Positions 11,268-22,900 of a stretch of 64,000 nt of DNA are shown one piece after another. Both the position numbers and the translations under genes were made by a program. Under the pieces are notes generated by a model. It worked only from the letters and a program-made list of their open reading frames with translations, was not told the origin of the DNA and ran no database searches. The DNA is from Anisodus tanguticus. Taxonomy: Eukaryota > Streptophyta > Magnoliopsida > Solanales > Solanaceae. The stretch is taken from positions 26,994,501 to 27,058,500 of the forward strand of contig CM067539.1 in the NCBI GenBank assembly GCA_034509755.1. Direction: 5' to 3'. Within the stretch, counting starts at the first letter, position 1; each line of letters begins with the position of its first letter.

Positions 11268-13041
11268 GCAATGGCGACTCCGCTGGGGATGCTTTCAGGT
11301 TCTTAACCATAGCAAATTCAGGTTAATTATAATTGTGCTTTACTTTCACTCTTTGTTTGATGTAATGCTTTGATTTTTTGCATGCATAACTGCTTTAATT
11401 GCTATATTGTTTTACTGTTTTCCTTAAATTGGCATTTCGCTCATATTTCTTCCATTCTGGAAAATTGACACTATCACACACTACACGCGAGGTGTGTTTT
11501 GCGCACCCGCAAATTTCTTTCAAATTACCAAATTTTAGGAGAGTTGGCGTATGCGCGGAGTGACCGGACCATCCGGTGGCCGCGTAGCCTTCTCACTCGA
11601 GTTGTCCGCTCGGGAACCTTGTGTCTAGTCAGCCAAATCTTAGAGAATTTAGGGTAGAGCTATACCACCCTTTATCTTAAGTCATGCATGCATACACCTT
11701 AGGTGGGTCGATCCTTGGCATCGATTCCACAATTAAGAAATCCACCAAAATTGTCGACGGGTCACACAACCCAACGATCAATCATCATATTATGTGTAGC
11801 GTGATAAGGATAGACTAATCCAAGACTAATCATGACATGCTTTGAAATTGGAAAATGTACATTCATTTTGTCTCATTTCCGACAAAGCATTACGGTTTAG
11901 CGACTTGGATCAAACTTGTCGTAATCCCGCATATCTGGCGTTTAGGCCTACCTCTGGCATAAGAGGCCCCATGTATATTAGGACGCGCATATACAATTTG
12001 CTTGCTATTTTCTACTGCTTTCCACTCTGTGTATATTATTTAAATCAATAATTACTCACCTTATACTAATTTGGTTTTCTTCATTTTTCAGGAGTTTCAT
12101 TTTGCCTTATTTATTTTCCCAAAGGTTGATTCGTGTTGACTAAAACTGGTGGAGCACCCTATCTTTTATTTTCCAATCATGCCTACCCAAGTTGTATTAG
12201 TGCTAACTTATTGAAACAATGCGATTTAAATTGAGGCCTGAATCGCATTTATGCATTTTAATGTATTTTGCCTCTACCTTTTGAAAGCTTAAAAAGACAA
12301 ATCTGCATTGCTTTTGCTATTTTAAAATCTATGTTGTTTAATAGTTTTCTTCTTTTTCATCATGCAAACTAATCTGTCGATAATGTGTGACACATTTGAA
12401 ACAAGCGAGCAAGACTTCGAAGAATATGAGGAAGACTCGCAACCGGAAGAACTGGGGCATTTTTTTTTTAATAAGTCAAAGCCAGATTTGGAAGAAACAT
12501 CAGGATGGTTGATAGTTACAAGCATCGGCACGGACGTTTGCCATTTGTACTCTTGGGGTGCCACGCTACGACCAGGACTTCTACTTTGGGCATTTCCCTA
12601 TCATTCGAAGCCAAATCAGGTACGAAGAGACTCATTGATGAAAGCAGATGGACGCAATCGTCCCGGGCAACCTTATCAGGATAGAATGGCCGAAAACCAT
12701 CAATGCAGATGCAATGAAGAGATACCATATCTAAGATTAGTTATTCTTTATGTAATACTTTTTTCTATGTTGTAAACGTTGCGCTCCCTCGGCGGGATAC
12801 GCATAGGACCCACGTAGGGTTCCGTTTCTTTAGATCACAAATTTCCCCAAGTTCCTTTTTACTTGTAACGAACTACGTCATGACCTGATTCCCTCGGCGG
12901 GATACGTAGGCGGCCACATCGGCTTCGGTCCCATTTTTTAGAAAAACCCTTACAATCTTCTTTTTTGTAACATGAACTACGTCATGACCTGATTCCCTCG
13001 GCGGGATACGTAGGCGGCCACATCGGCTTCGGTCCCATTTT
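11268..13041 (+). mobile_element. Partial second internal region of the Tat/Ogre-like element, truncated
   Basis: Nearly identical to 3015-4785. It begins with the better-preserved primer site TGGCGACTCCGCTGGGGA (11272-11289) and includes the acidic ORF remnant (12362-12775) and about 2.5 copies of the 105-bp repeat. Homology to the first unit stops in a short T-run at 13037-13041, where copia coding sequence takes over; the remaining 2.9 kb of the internal region and any third LTR are missing. Confidence 0.85.
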
Positions 13042-14945
13042 TGGATGAACAAATATCCCCGTCTATTATTCGGCTTTTTTTGGACATCTCCCGCACCCAA
13101 AATCCTCCAGCGGGCCCACTGCCCGCTAGACCCACTGTGCCGTCCCCTATTCCAATTTCTGGATCAGTCCCAGCAATTGGTCCAGCCCAATTCTGGAACT
13201 GGTCCAGAAGACGCCTCAGTTTACCGATTTGGGCCAGCAGGCCCACTGCCTGCTGGCCCGTCCGTCTTGAGCCCAACAAATTCCCAAAATTCACTCAATT
13301 CTTCCTCGAGTCATAGACCGGTCACTCGTAGTCAACGGAGTATTTTTACACCTAAAAGACATTTTAATTTACATTATGATGTCTCTAAATCCCCCTTACC
13401 CCGTAATCCTGTGTCCCCCTTAAATGACTCTAATTGGAAAATTGCTATGACTGATGAATATAATGCTCTTATGGATTATTAGACGTGGGAGTTGGTGCCC
13501 CGTCCATATGGTATTAATGTTATCAGGTCTATGTGGATTTTTGCTCATAAGGAGAATTCAGATGGTTCATTTGCTCGACATAAGACGCGGCTTGTGGGTG
13601 ATGGTAAGACGCAGCAGGTTGGGATAGATTGTGGGGAGATGTTTAGCCCGGTAGTCAAGCCGGCTACTATTTGCACTGTGCTTAGCTTGGCTCTTTCAAA
13701 GACTTGGCCTATTCATCAGTTGGATGTCAAGAATGCTTTCCTACATGGTGATCTTAAGGAAACAGTCTATATGCATCAGCCGTTGGGTTTCAGGGATCCC
13801 AACCGTCCTCATCATGTCTGTTTGTTGAAGAAGTCATTATATGGGCTTAAGCGGTCTCCACGGGCCTGGTATACGAGATTTGCTGCCTTTGTTTCGACTA
13901 TTGGGTTCACTCACAGCAGGTCAGATAATTCCTTATTCATCTACCGCCGTGGTTCGTCATTGGCCTACATTTTGTTGTATGTGGATGCTATTATCTTGAC
14001 TGCCTCTTCCGATGCCTTGCGCCAGTCGATCATGGCCATGCTCGCCCGAGTTTGCTATGAAAGACTTAGGGCCCTTGAGTTACTTTTTGGGGATTGTCCG
14101 TCAAACGTCATTCGTGTGGTTTGTTTTTGTCTCAACGGAAGTATCTTTCTTTGAGATCATAGAGAGGGGTCGGGATGTCATCCTGTAAGTCCACTTCAAC
14201 TCCAGTTGATGCAAAACCCAAGCTTAGTGCCGCGGCAGGTGCACCATACGAGGACCCGACCCGCTATCGCAGTCTTACCGGGGCCCCCCATCTTATATTT
14301 ACCAGACCGGATATTACGTATGCTGTTCAACAGGTGTGTTTATTCATGCATGATCCCAGAGTTGAGCACATGAATGCAATCAAATGCATCATTCGGTATA
14401 TTCAGGGGACACTGGACTATGGGTTGCACTTGTATCCTTCATCTACATCCACACTTGTCTCGTACACAGATGCGGATTGGGGTGGTTGTCCGGACACTAG
14501 ACGGTCTATGTCAGGATATTGTATGTTCCTTGGCAATAACTTACTCTCCTGGTCTGCAAAGCGTCAAGCGACTCTATCCCGCTCAAGTGCAGAGGCAGAA
14601 TATCGAGGGGTAGCTAATGTAGTCTCAGAATCATGTTGGTTATGTAATTTGATTTTAGAGCTTCATTGCCCCATTCAGAAGGCAACCTTAGTATATTGTG
14701 ATAATGTTAGTGCCATCTACCTCTCAGGTAATCCGGTTCAGCACCAACGCACTAAGCATATCGAAATGGACATTCATTTTGTCCGTGAAAAGGTTGCTCG
14801 AGGGCAGGTACACGTATGTCACGTCCCGTCAAGATATCAAGTTGCAGACATCTTTACAAAGGGTCTTCCCTCGATACTCTTTGAAGATTTTAGGGACAGT
14901 CTCAGCTTTCGAAGACCGCCCGCTATGACTGCGGGGGTGTGTTAA
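13041..14945 (+). pseudogene. Copia family X, copy 1: linker-RT-RNase H half of pol, broken
   Basis: The region starts in the Pro/Ser-rich linker after integrase (frame at 13041, LDEQISP), shifts frame near 13285, then reads NDSNWKIAMTDEYNAL before an in-frame TAG at 13480-13482. Reverse transcriptase follows (13492-14154): [19 protein letters not shown] and YVDAI. Copia RT normally has YVDDI, so the second catalytic Asp is Ala. A frameshift lies near 14040-14090. RNase H runs 14175-14945 with YTDADW, SAKRQATLSRSSAEAEY and the C-terminal ADIFTKGLP. Gag, protease and integrase are absent because the element is truncated at 13037-13041. It cannot make an active polymerase. Lineage looks like Ale/Retrofit from memory. 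Confidence 0.9.
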
Positions 14946-15271
14946 ATAAGGCAATATACACACAATATACATGTGTATATTGCCTTATTAAGGCTCTCGA
15001 TTTACTGCCAAGATTGAGGCTCTCAGATTGGAAGATTGAGGCGGATTGGGTAGTTTATGGTAAGTAGACAATGTAAGAATATTGTATATTTGGAAAATAT
15101 ATGTGTAGTATATTGTAATGTATTTGTTACCTAAATTAGGAATATACACTACCATAATTGTAGAGTTAGAATTATGGTAGAATAAGATTTAGGAATAGAA
15201 TAGGAATATTTTGTATCTTGTATATATACCTATTCAAGTAATGAAAATAATCAAAGGGATTATTTCTTTCA
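14940..15271 (+). mobile_element. 3' LTR of copia family X, copy 1
   Basis: It starts TGTTAAATAAGG after the purine-rich GCGGGGGTG and ends ATTATTTCTTTCA, giving TG...CA ends and 332 bp. The last ~60 bases match the ends of the LTRs at 39940-40252 and, inverted, 60071-60277. It contains a perfect 18-bp hairpin at 14945-14989 and a TATA-like TTGTATATATAC near 15218. Confidence 0.85.
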
Positions 15272-17231
15272 GCTATTCATTGTTGTCTTTGTTTTTGCAA
15301 AAAAATAGATTCTTTTATTAGATATATATTGTCCTCACTCTTTTGCTTGATCGGAAAAGAATTAAAAGAAAAGAAAAGGATCGGAATTGATCGATAGATT
15401 TTTCGAAACAAACGAAAAGAAACTTCTTTTTACTGTACACTTTTTACCAGTTTTGTTACTACGTATCTAATCATTTACTTGATCTGCACAGGTTAAGACT
15501 ACAAAAATTGTCCAAGAACATCAAATGAGTTCCTTTGTTGCAAGTATTTGACCTACAAAACTGTTGGAAATTTGCCTTTGGCGGGAGTTGCATCCGACCA
15601 ACTTTAACGACTTAAACACTAGTGTTACGCATGTTGGAGAATCCGGTTCTTCACACGTGCATAATCTACTAAGTAAGTAGATAACCATAGGGCCAAGGAT
15701 CGTCAAATTTTGTTGAGAAATGAAAGAGATATTGGTCCACGAAGTGAGGTGTTTGAAGCATGAAAAAGTGTGGTATTGAGATCAATTCTCCCTCATCGGT
15801 GGAGGAAGAAAGAATTGTTTTATTTATAAGTCTCAAAGTTGGCTTGGGGTTTGGGACCCCAAGGGGTATCCTATGTGTTTAAAGGAGGGAGGACCTAGAT
15901 GTGCTTCGGTTCGAGGAAAGCCCACACGCGCGCCGCCTGCCCGTCCGGTCCGGGTCACGGGTCGTGCTTCTTCTGATAATATCTTTTTGGACCAGAGAAC
16001 TTTGCCATATGTACAATTTGATCCCTGAAGTTTCATATGTACAGTTTGGACCATAATTCTTTCATATGTACAGTTTGGTCCCTGAAGTTTCAAGAAAGTC
16101 AGAATTGGGCAGAGAGCAGAAACGTCCACCAACACTCAATTCAGTCATTTATTTTGGCTGAATTACTCTTACTAAATGGTCAATCCGTTGCACATCTTCA
16201 CCATTTATTTTGAAGGAATTACTACCTCCATAATTGCCATTACTTGGCCGGTAATGGCACTTATGGAGGCAGTTCATCAGCCTCTCCTTCAACTATTTAA
16301 CAACCCCTTTTTCACCATTGTTGAGCTACACTTTACACTTAACACAAACAGAAACGAATTCAGTCTTCCTACAATCTTCCAAGCATCATTTCATTACTCA
16401 AAATTCTTCACGGTAACACTTGAGTTTCCTTTGCTCATTTGTTCGCTTGCTGTTTTATCTTGGGAGACAATTGTTCAGGACGTAGAAAGGATACATACGG
16501 GGCAATATTGTCTTAAAGACAGAGTGCAAACACTCGACTCAACATACCACAAACAGTTCTAGTTTATTTTGCAAGTTCTTTGTAATTTCAGTTTTGTTGT
16601 TGAATTGTAATTTCAGTTCCTGTAAGACTTTGCAGTTACTTGTAATTTCCGTTTCCTGCACCTTTGTATCCAACAAAAACCTTAGTTCTTCAATTTTGAA
16701 AGCTTGAAATTCTTATTTAAGGGTGAAAAATCAAAATTGATGTTTGATTGTATATTATTAAAATCGTGTAAGTGTTAGCATTGATTTAGTAATTTGTAAT
16801 CTTAAAACTCGTTTTTTTTACCCCTCATCTTATAACACCATTATTGGTCTTTAGTCCTAAAAAAATGTTGGAAGAATACAAAGTTGGTGTTACTGATTTG
16901 ATGTTGTTTGACTATATTAGTGATTGGAGATTGTTTATTTAGGTGTATGGATGTTTTGTTTCAAATTTGATATCATTTGAAACATATTTGGGTGGTTTCA
17001 TCAAAATCGGAATTGCAAATTCAATGAATATCTTGTTAAACAATACAACCCAATCATATCAATCCGACATGAATGTGAACGACTTTACAAAATTGGTAAA
17101 ATGAAGATAGTTCCCAGTCATACGAATTTAGCAAAACTTGTTAACGGCCTAACAAGATAATTCAACTGGTAATAATGGTAATCAAACTCTAACCAATTTA
17201 ATAATAATTTCTGAAAATCAAAAGTGTTAAA
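15272..17231. other. No gene found; unclassified LTR-like repetitive DNA
   Basis: I find no convincing gene here. A TTTATTTATAAG TATA-like word lies near 15821, followed by a GC-rich CACACGCGCGCCGCC stretch near 15930 of the kind seen in copia LTRs. Three copies of CATATGTACA with TTTGG(T/A)CC lie at 16005-16085. The open frame at 16176-16562 resembles no family I know. A solo or fragmentary LTR is my best guess, but I cannot set its ends. Confidence 0.3.
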
Positions 17232-17926
17232 CAGTGTTTTAAAAAACAGTTTTGGGACTCGTCTCGGGACTTACCCCGGGATAGCATACTGGAAAGATGT
17301 CTCGAGGCTCACATGTGGGGCTTAGTTTCGTGAGACTTATGACATAAGCGCCTGACTATACCCTCTAAACACGCCTAACGACAATTCTTACACAAATTAT
17401 GTGTCAAATTCTATAATTAACACTGTTGACCCTCATAACTTTTTAATGAATTTATCATGCTTAGTAGTTCTTTTCATCTATAAAAATAAAGATTGAACGT
17501 AACTCAAATAAGAAGCCGTAGTATTGCATATTTACTATTTGAGAACATTGTAGGGTGAATATCATTTAATATATATATTTTTAAAATACTTAGCTGAATT
17601 TTACATCTTTACTTATCATTGGTCTTCATGTTTTTGTTCTATGTCTCAAAATTATTATATTTTATTATTTCACTATTTGAACGTATAATTTTACTTTTAT
17701 TCATGAAGGAGTGATGTTTTAATTATAATACTGATCATGTTTCTAATTTTTCTAAACTAGTACTAATGCATTTTTTTAAATAATTTTTGTCTTATTATAC
17801 TATTTTACTACATTATAAATTAAAAAATTAAAGATCCATGTGCTTACGCCCCATGCCTTGAGGCTTACGCCTCGCCCCGTGCTAAGTAAACCACCTTGCC
17901 TCACGCCCCCACCTTTTAAATCATTG
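17232..17926. mobile_element. Non-autonomous hAT-type DNA element (695 bp)
   Basis: The ends are imperfect inverted repeats: CAGTGTTTTAAAA on the left and CAATGATTTAAAA on the complement of the right (11 of 13 identical). They are flanked by GTGTTAAA (17224-17231) and GTGTTAAC (17927-17934), a 7-of-8 target duplication; 8-bp duplications are typical of hAT. Subterminal GC-rich stretches (CTCGTCTCGGGAC; GCTTACGCCTCGCC) and no transposase frame point to a non-autonomous derivative. Confidence 0.6.
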
Positions 17927-18061
17927 GTGTTAACTCAAGGTCTTTAGACCTTAAAATAAATCTTACATTTTGCTTTTTTTAATCAATAAAATAAGGGAAA
18001 ATGCTCAAATATGCCATTTAATTACCGAAATTGACACATTTATGTTACTTGTCAATAACTT

Positions 18062-18213
18062 GACTCATTTATTCCATCGCCGTTATCAAAATGATTCATC
18101 CATGCCATTTTTCATTAACGCCGATTTTACAATATCATTTTTTATTAACGCCGGCTTTAATGAAAAATGACGTGGATGAGCCATTTTGGTAACGACAATG
18201 ACATAAATGAGCC
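18062..18213. mobile_element. Foldback/MITE-like inverted repeat
   Basis: Arms of about 62 bp at 18062-18123 and 18152-18213 are imperfect reverse complements (for example CATTTTTCATTAACGCCG against CGGCTTTAATGAAAAATG). A ~28-bp loop repeats part of the arm (TTTATTAACGCCG). Homology may extend outward, but I cannot fix the element ends or a target duplication. Confidence 0.6.
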
Positions 18214-18975
18214 AAAATATTAGTGAGTCATTTCCGATAAAATAATATTGTAAAAGTGGAATTGAGAAAATAAATATCATTTAAAAGAAAGAAAAAAAAA
18301 CAAAAACAAAAATCGATGAAGCTCTCTGAGCTAAGAAAACTACAAGTATAGTGAAAGTAACGCGATAACACAGCAATTTGCAATGCCAAATGTAGAGATG
18401 GCAATGATATTGTGCCGGGCCAATGTAGAGTGACCGACGATGACTTGACAGCATCATGACCACTTGTGAAATTGAACGATTAATGATATATACTCACGAT
18501 TTTGTCGTTAATGATCGTAATGACTATGAAGATTTATGTCAGCTCACATTGACGATGATTTCCCTCCAGTCTGTCGGTTCCCAGAAAGCAAAATGAGAAA
18601 TGCAAGATTCACGAGAATTGTTTGTCCATTCTCGCTAAAAGTTGCATAGTTTGTTGGAGTTAATTGGTAGCTAGCGGAAACAGGGAGCTTGTTTTAGTTT
18701 CCGAATTCAGCGGACTTAACTTGGGAGGGATGTTTATACTTTACTTATTTAATAAAGTGAAAATATATACTACTATTAACTAAGAGAACATTATATGCAA
18801 ATTAAATGTCATATAATTATTTATTTGGTATAAATATTTGGGGTGATTAATTTCTATCCAATTTCTGTTATAGTTGAATTTATAACATACGATGAGATTT
18901 ATAATTTTAAAAATAAGATAGATTTCCTACCGTAAGCTATGATGTGATAATGTACTTCTTTTTACGTTAATTAAG

Positions 18976-19180
18976 TACTCTTTCCGTATTGACTTAGTTT
19001 GACTTGACACGTATTTTAAAAAAATAAAGAAATACTTTTGAAATTTATGATCCAAAACAAATCTTAGATATTTGTTTGACTCACAAAATTAAATTATTTC
19101 TAAATATAGAAATGTGTCAATTTTTTTTGAGACAAACTAATAAGAAAAGTAGGTCCATCCTTTTGGGACGGAGGAAGTAT
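18976..19180. mobile_element. Stowaway-like MITE (~205 bp)
   Basis: The left end TACTCTTTCCGT and the right end ACGGAGGAAGTA are inverted versions of the TACTCCCTCCGT terminus of Stowaway/Tc1-mariner MITEs, with a TA at the target. The body carries the familiar GACACATTT- and TTTGACTCA-type words. Lies about 0.7 kb upstream of the gene at 19926. Confidence 0.7.
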
Positions 19181-19821
19181 ATAATTTAAGTTTTTAAGTA
19201 TCCCACTTTTGGAAGGCCCCGTTCCTATCTTAGAAATAAAAACATAGGAGTAACTTTTAATTTCAACTTAAAAAATTTAAGACAGTGATACTAGTACTAG
19301 GCAAAATGACTCAAGCGGGAGTAAAAAATAAGAAAAAAAGGTCATTTGCGTGATAATGCAACGCTCATAAGTAACTGCATTTGGATTGTAGTGAAAGCTA
19401 TTTTCTGTTATTAGGAATAAGCTGAAAAATGTAATTTCCCCTAAAAATAGTAAGTTATTTTAATTTTTTTTAGGACAAATAGTTTCAGCAAAAAATTATA
19501 GTATTCACCAAATTATCCTAATAATACGGACAACAACTAATCACATGAATTATTGACTACATATTTAGTAAAAGTACTTTTACAATAATTTGGATAAATA
19601 TAAATTTCTATTAACCTAAAATACATTTTCAAAAATCCCATTTAACAAAAATCTTTTTTTTATACAAAAAATGCTTTTCTAAAATAAGTAAATTTGGCCA
19701 AACAAGTGCCTAAAATAAAGTTATCACTGGTCCTATTGCCATCCCGGTAGAGCCGGTCACTATCACTTTCAGCTGCCAAACATTAAAAGCACTCAATACG
19801 CGTTTTCTTTCCTTTATTTGG

Positions 19822-19830
19822 ATATAAATA
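19822..19830 (+). promoter_or_regulatory. TATA box of the secreted-protein gene
   Basis: ATATAAATA within GGATATAAATAAAG, about 100 bases upstream of the chosen start codon at 19926, a normal plant distance allowing a ~70-base leader. Confidence 0.5.
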
Positions 19831-19925
19831 AAGTAAGTAATAGAGGAGCACTTTTTTAATAAGTAGCCAGTGGAGATTTTTAAGTCACTGCTACTTCCAT
19901 GCAAATGCAAGTGCAGGCTGCCACC

Positions 19926-22900
19926 ATGGTTAATTTGTCCCCATTATTTATCTTCTTGTTATTAACGACTATTTGGCTAGTGCCTGTAATTTGTGATGGA
20001 GTTGATAGTTGTCAGTACTCCTCAGCTGTTGGAGATCCAGGAATGAGAAGAGATGGACTTAGAGTAGCTTTAGAAGCTTGGAATTTCTGTAATGAAGTTG
20101 GTGAAGAAGTTCCTGGAATGGGTAGCCCTAGAGCTGCTGATTGCTTTGATCTTTCTGGTAAAAACCCATTTACCCCATTTCACTTTTCTTTATGATTATT
20201 ACTCAATTCATTTTGATTTGTTTGTCTGACAATACGCAGTTTAAGAAAGTAAAAGAATATTTTTGAAGTATATAACAATATAATTACACCAGGTGGGGTC
20301 GGGGAGGTCGGAAGGGTGTACACCGACCTCATCCTTACCTTCTCGGTTGTTTTCGATAAGACCCTCACCCTCTCAAATAGAGAGACTGTTTTCGTTATAC
20401 CCTCGGCTTTGGGGTAAAAAAAAAAGGGAAGTAAGACAAAGCTATCTTACCCCTACCTTGTCAAGATAGGGAGGCTGTTTCCGTTAGACCTGAGTTAAAA
20501 GAAAAGTAAGACAAAGCTATATTAAGCTAAGTAGCTCTTCTTCGCCAGTAAACTTTTTCAAGGATTTAAGTAAAAGGAAAAGCTTTTTCATAATGATTTG
20601 TTTTTTTGGCTTTCATTCATGTGTTGAACTCCTTGTTTCTTAGGCATTGTGGCATTTATTACTGGACTTGATTATCTAAGCTAATAGTTAGGCGTTTGGC
20701 CATAAATTTCAAATATTTTTTACTTTATTTGGAATTTATGAAGTTGGAATTGAAAATGGAGTTGTGTTTGGTTATACTATTTTCAAAGGAGAGGAGAGCA
20801 TTTTATTTGGGATTATGAAGATGGAGTTGGAAAATAGGTTTGGAGCACTTTTTCAAACTTGGAATCCAACTCCAAGTTGGATTTGGATATTTTATAACCA
20901 AAGCTGATTTTAAAATAAAGTGAGAAATTATTCTGGAAAAAAAGTGAATTATTCTCATTGGTAAACGACTAATATATTGTTTTTTTGCTGACCCTGTCCT
21001 ATAATCTGATCTATTTTTGTTATGTTTTGGAATGATTGTGTGATGTGCAGAAAGTTCTTTGAGTCACAAGGTAACCGAGTTGGATAATAAGCTCGGGGTT
21101 GGCAAGGCATTCCCTGGCCTGAGTCCTAAGGCTAAGAATGATCCGGACTTGTATGCTGCTGAGAAGGAACTCTATCTGGGTTCATTGTGTGAAGTTGATG
21201 ACACCCCAAGGCCGTGGCAATTTTGGATGATAATGTTGAAGAACGGCAACTATGACACAAAATCTGGTCTTTGCCCAGAGAATGGGAAAAAAGTACCACC
21301 TTTTAAGCCTGGAAGATTTCCTTGTTTTGGGAAGGGATGTATGAATCAACCTATCCTGTTTCACCAGCCCACTTCTTTATTTGATGATGATATTATGAAG
21401 GGAGGTTTTAATGGTACCTATGAGTTGGGTTCTACAACTGATAGCAGCAGTAGTTCCTTCTTTGAGGTGCTTTGGGAAAAGAAAGTTGGCACAGGGGGTT
21501 GGGTATTTAAGCACACACTCAGAACCTCGAAATCGTATCCATGGCTAATGTTATATCTTAGAGCCGATGCAACCAAAGGGTTCTCTGGAGGCTACCACTA
21601 TGATACCAGAGGAATGTTAAAAACTGTAAGCTCACTGTTTTTGTCCTCAAAATATGTCATTTTCCCCTCCATTTAAATTAATTGCATAACGTTACTTGAT
21701 TTGATAACTTCACCACTTTGATTTTGAATATTGTAAAGAAGGCCTACTAAAATATCTATTGCTATTATGTTTGCCTTTACTAGCTTTATTGTTATATAGC
21801 ATGAGGCTCCATAGCAAGATACATTATTTATGCATCAGGGGAGATGCTTAGTTCCTGACATTAAAAATCCACCTGCGATTAGGGTTAATCCTGATTCTTT
21901 ATCCATTGTCTATAAATTTGGTGTTATGTCAACTCTGATGGCATGCATGAAAGGTGAATTAAGCAAGCAGCAGCAACAACAACGACAACATACCCAGTGT
22001 AATCCCACAAGTGGGGTCTGGGGAGGTTGTTGTGGACGCAGCCTTACCCCTACCCTGTGAAGGTAGAGAGAGGCTGTTTCCGAAGGTGAATTAAGAAAGC
22101 AAAAGAGAAAAATAAGTGATGGAGGAGTTGAATTGGTAGTCATGATATGTACATTAGAGCAAATAGGCCTGCCTTGAATGATTGTTTGACACCACGATCA
22201 ATTAATCATGTCCCATTCTACCACTAAATTTCGATCACAACTACAGATGATTTAATTGTAAACCTCCCTGGTATGTCATCAGGCACCTGAGGGGTATTCA
22301 GCAGTTAAACCCCTATTACTATCATTTAAGAATTAATGCCATTTCTGGGGTTGCAGTTTTTGCTGTCACTTTTGAAGGTTTAATTAGTATGATGGCTTTT
22401 GGAGTCCATTTCACAGTACTAGATAGTTTATCATGATTCAGGGGACCCTATTTACCGTAAAGAGATGGTAGAAGGAAGGGGGAGTGTTGGGTATATAAAT
22501 AGCTTCTCTGGTAGTATTATGAAAGAATTGAGGATACTATGATAACATATGGCTTTTGAGGAAGTCTGGTGTCAGGATAATGCAAATTTTTCTAAACCAT
22601 ATTTCTTCTACTGTTTGAAGAATTTCATTATCTTTCAATGTTATTCCTGATACTAGCACAATTATTTTCTTTCAGCTGCCGGAGTCACCTAAGTTTAAGG
22701 TCAAATTGACCTTGGATGTGAAGCGAGGGGGAGGACCCAAGAGTCAGTTTTACTTGATAGATATCGGCAGCTGCTGGAAGAACAATGGTGCTCCGTGTGA
22801 TGGAGATGTGCTCACTGATGTTACCAGATACAGCGAGATGATCATCAATCCAGACACTCCAGCTTGGTGCAGCCCCACAAATATTGGCAATTGCCCACCT

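Noticed and set aside
13000..15271. Reverse transcriptase considered as a retron or other stand-alone RT system
   Set aside because: The RT is fused to a copia-type RNase H, followed by a purine tract and LTR, so it is an ordinary retrotransposon remnant.
19710..19910. Minus-strand open frame overlapping the promoter of the secreted-protein gene
   Set aside because: No domain, no promoter in that direction, and it overlaps a well-supported gene start.
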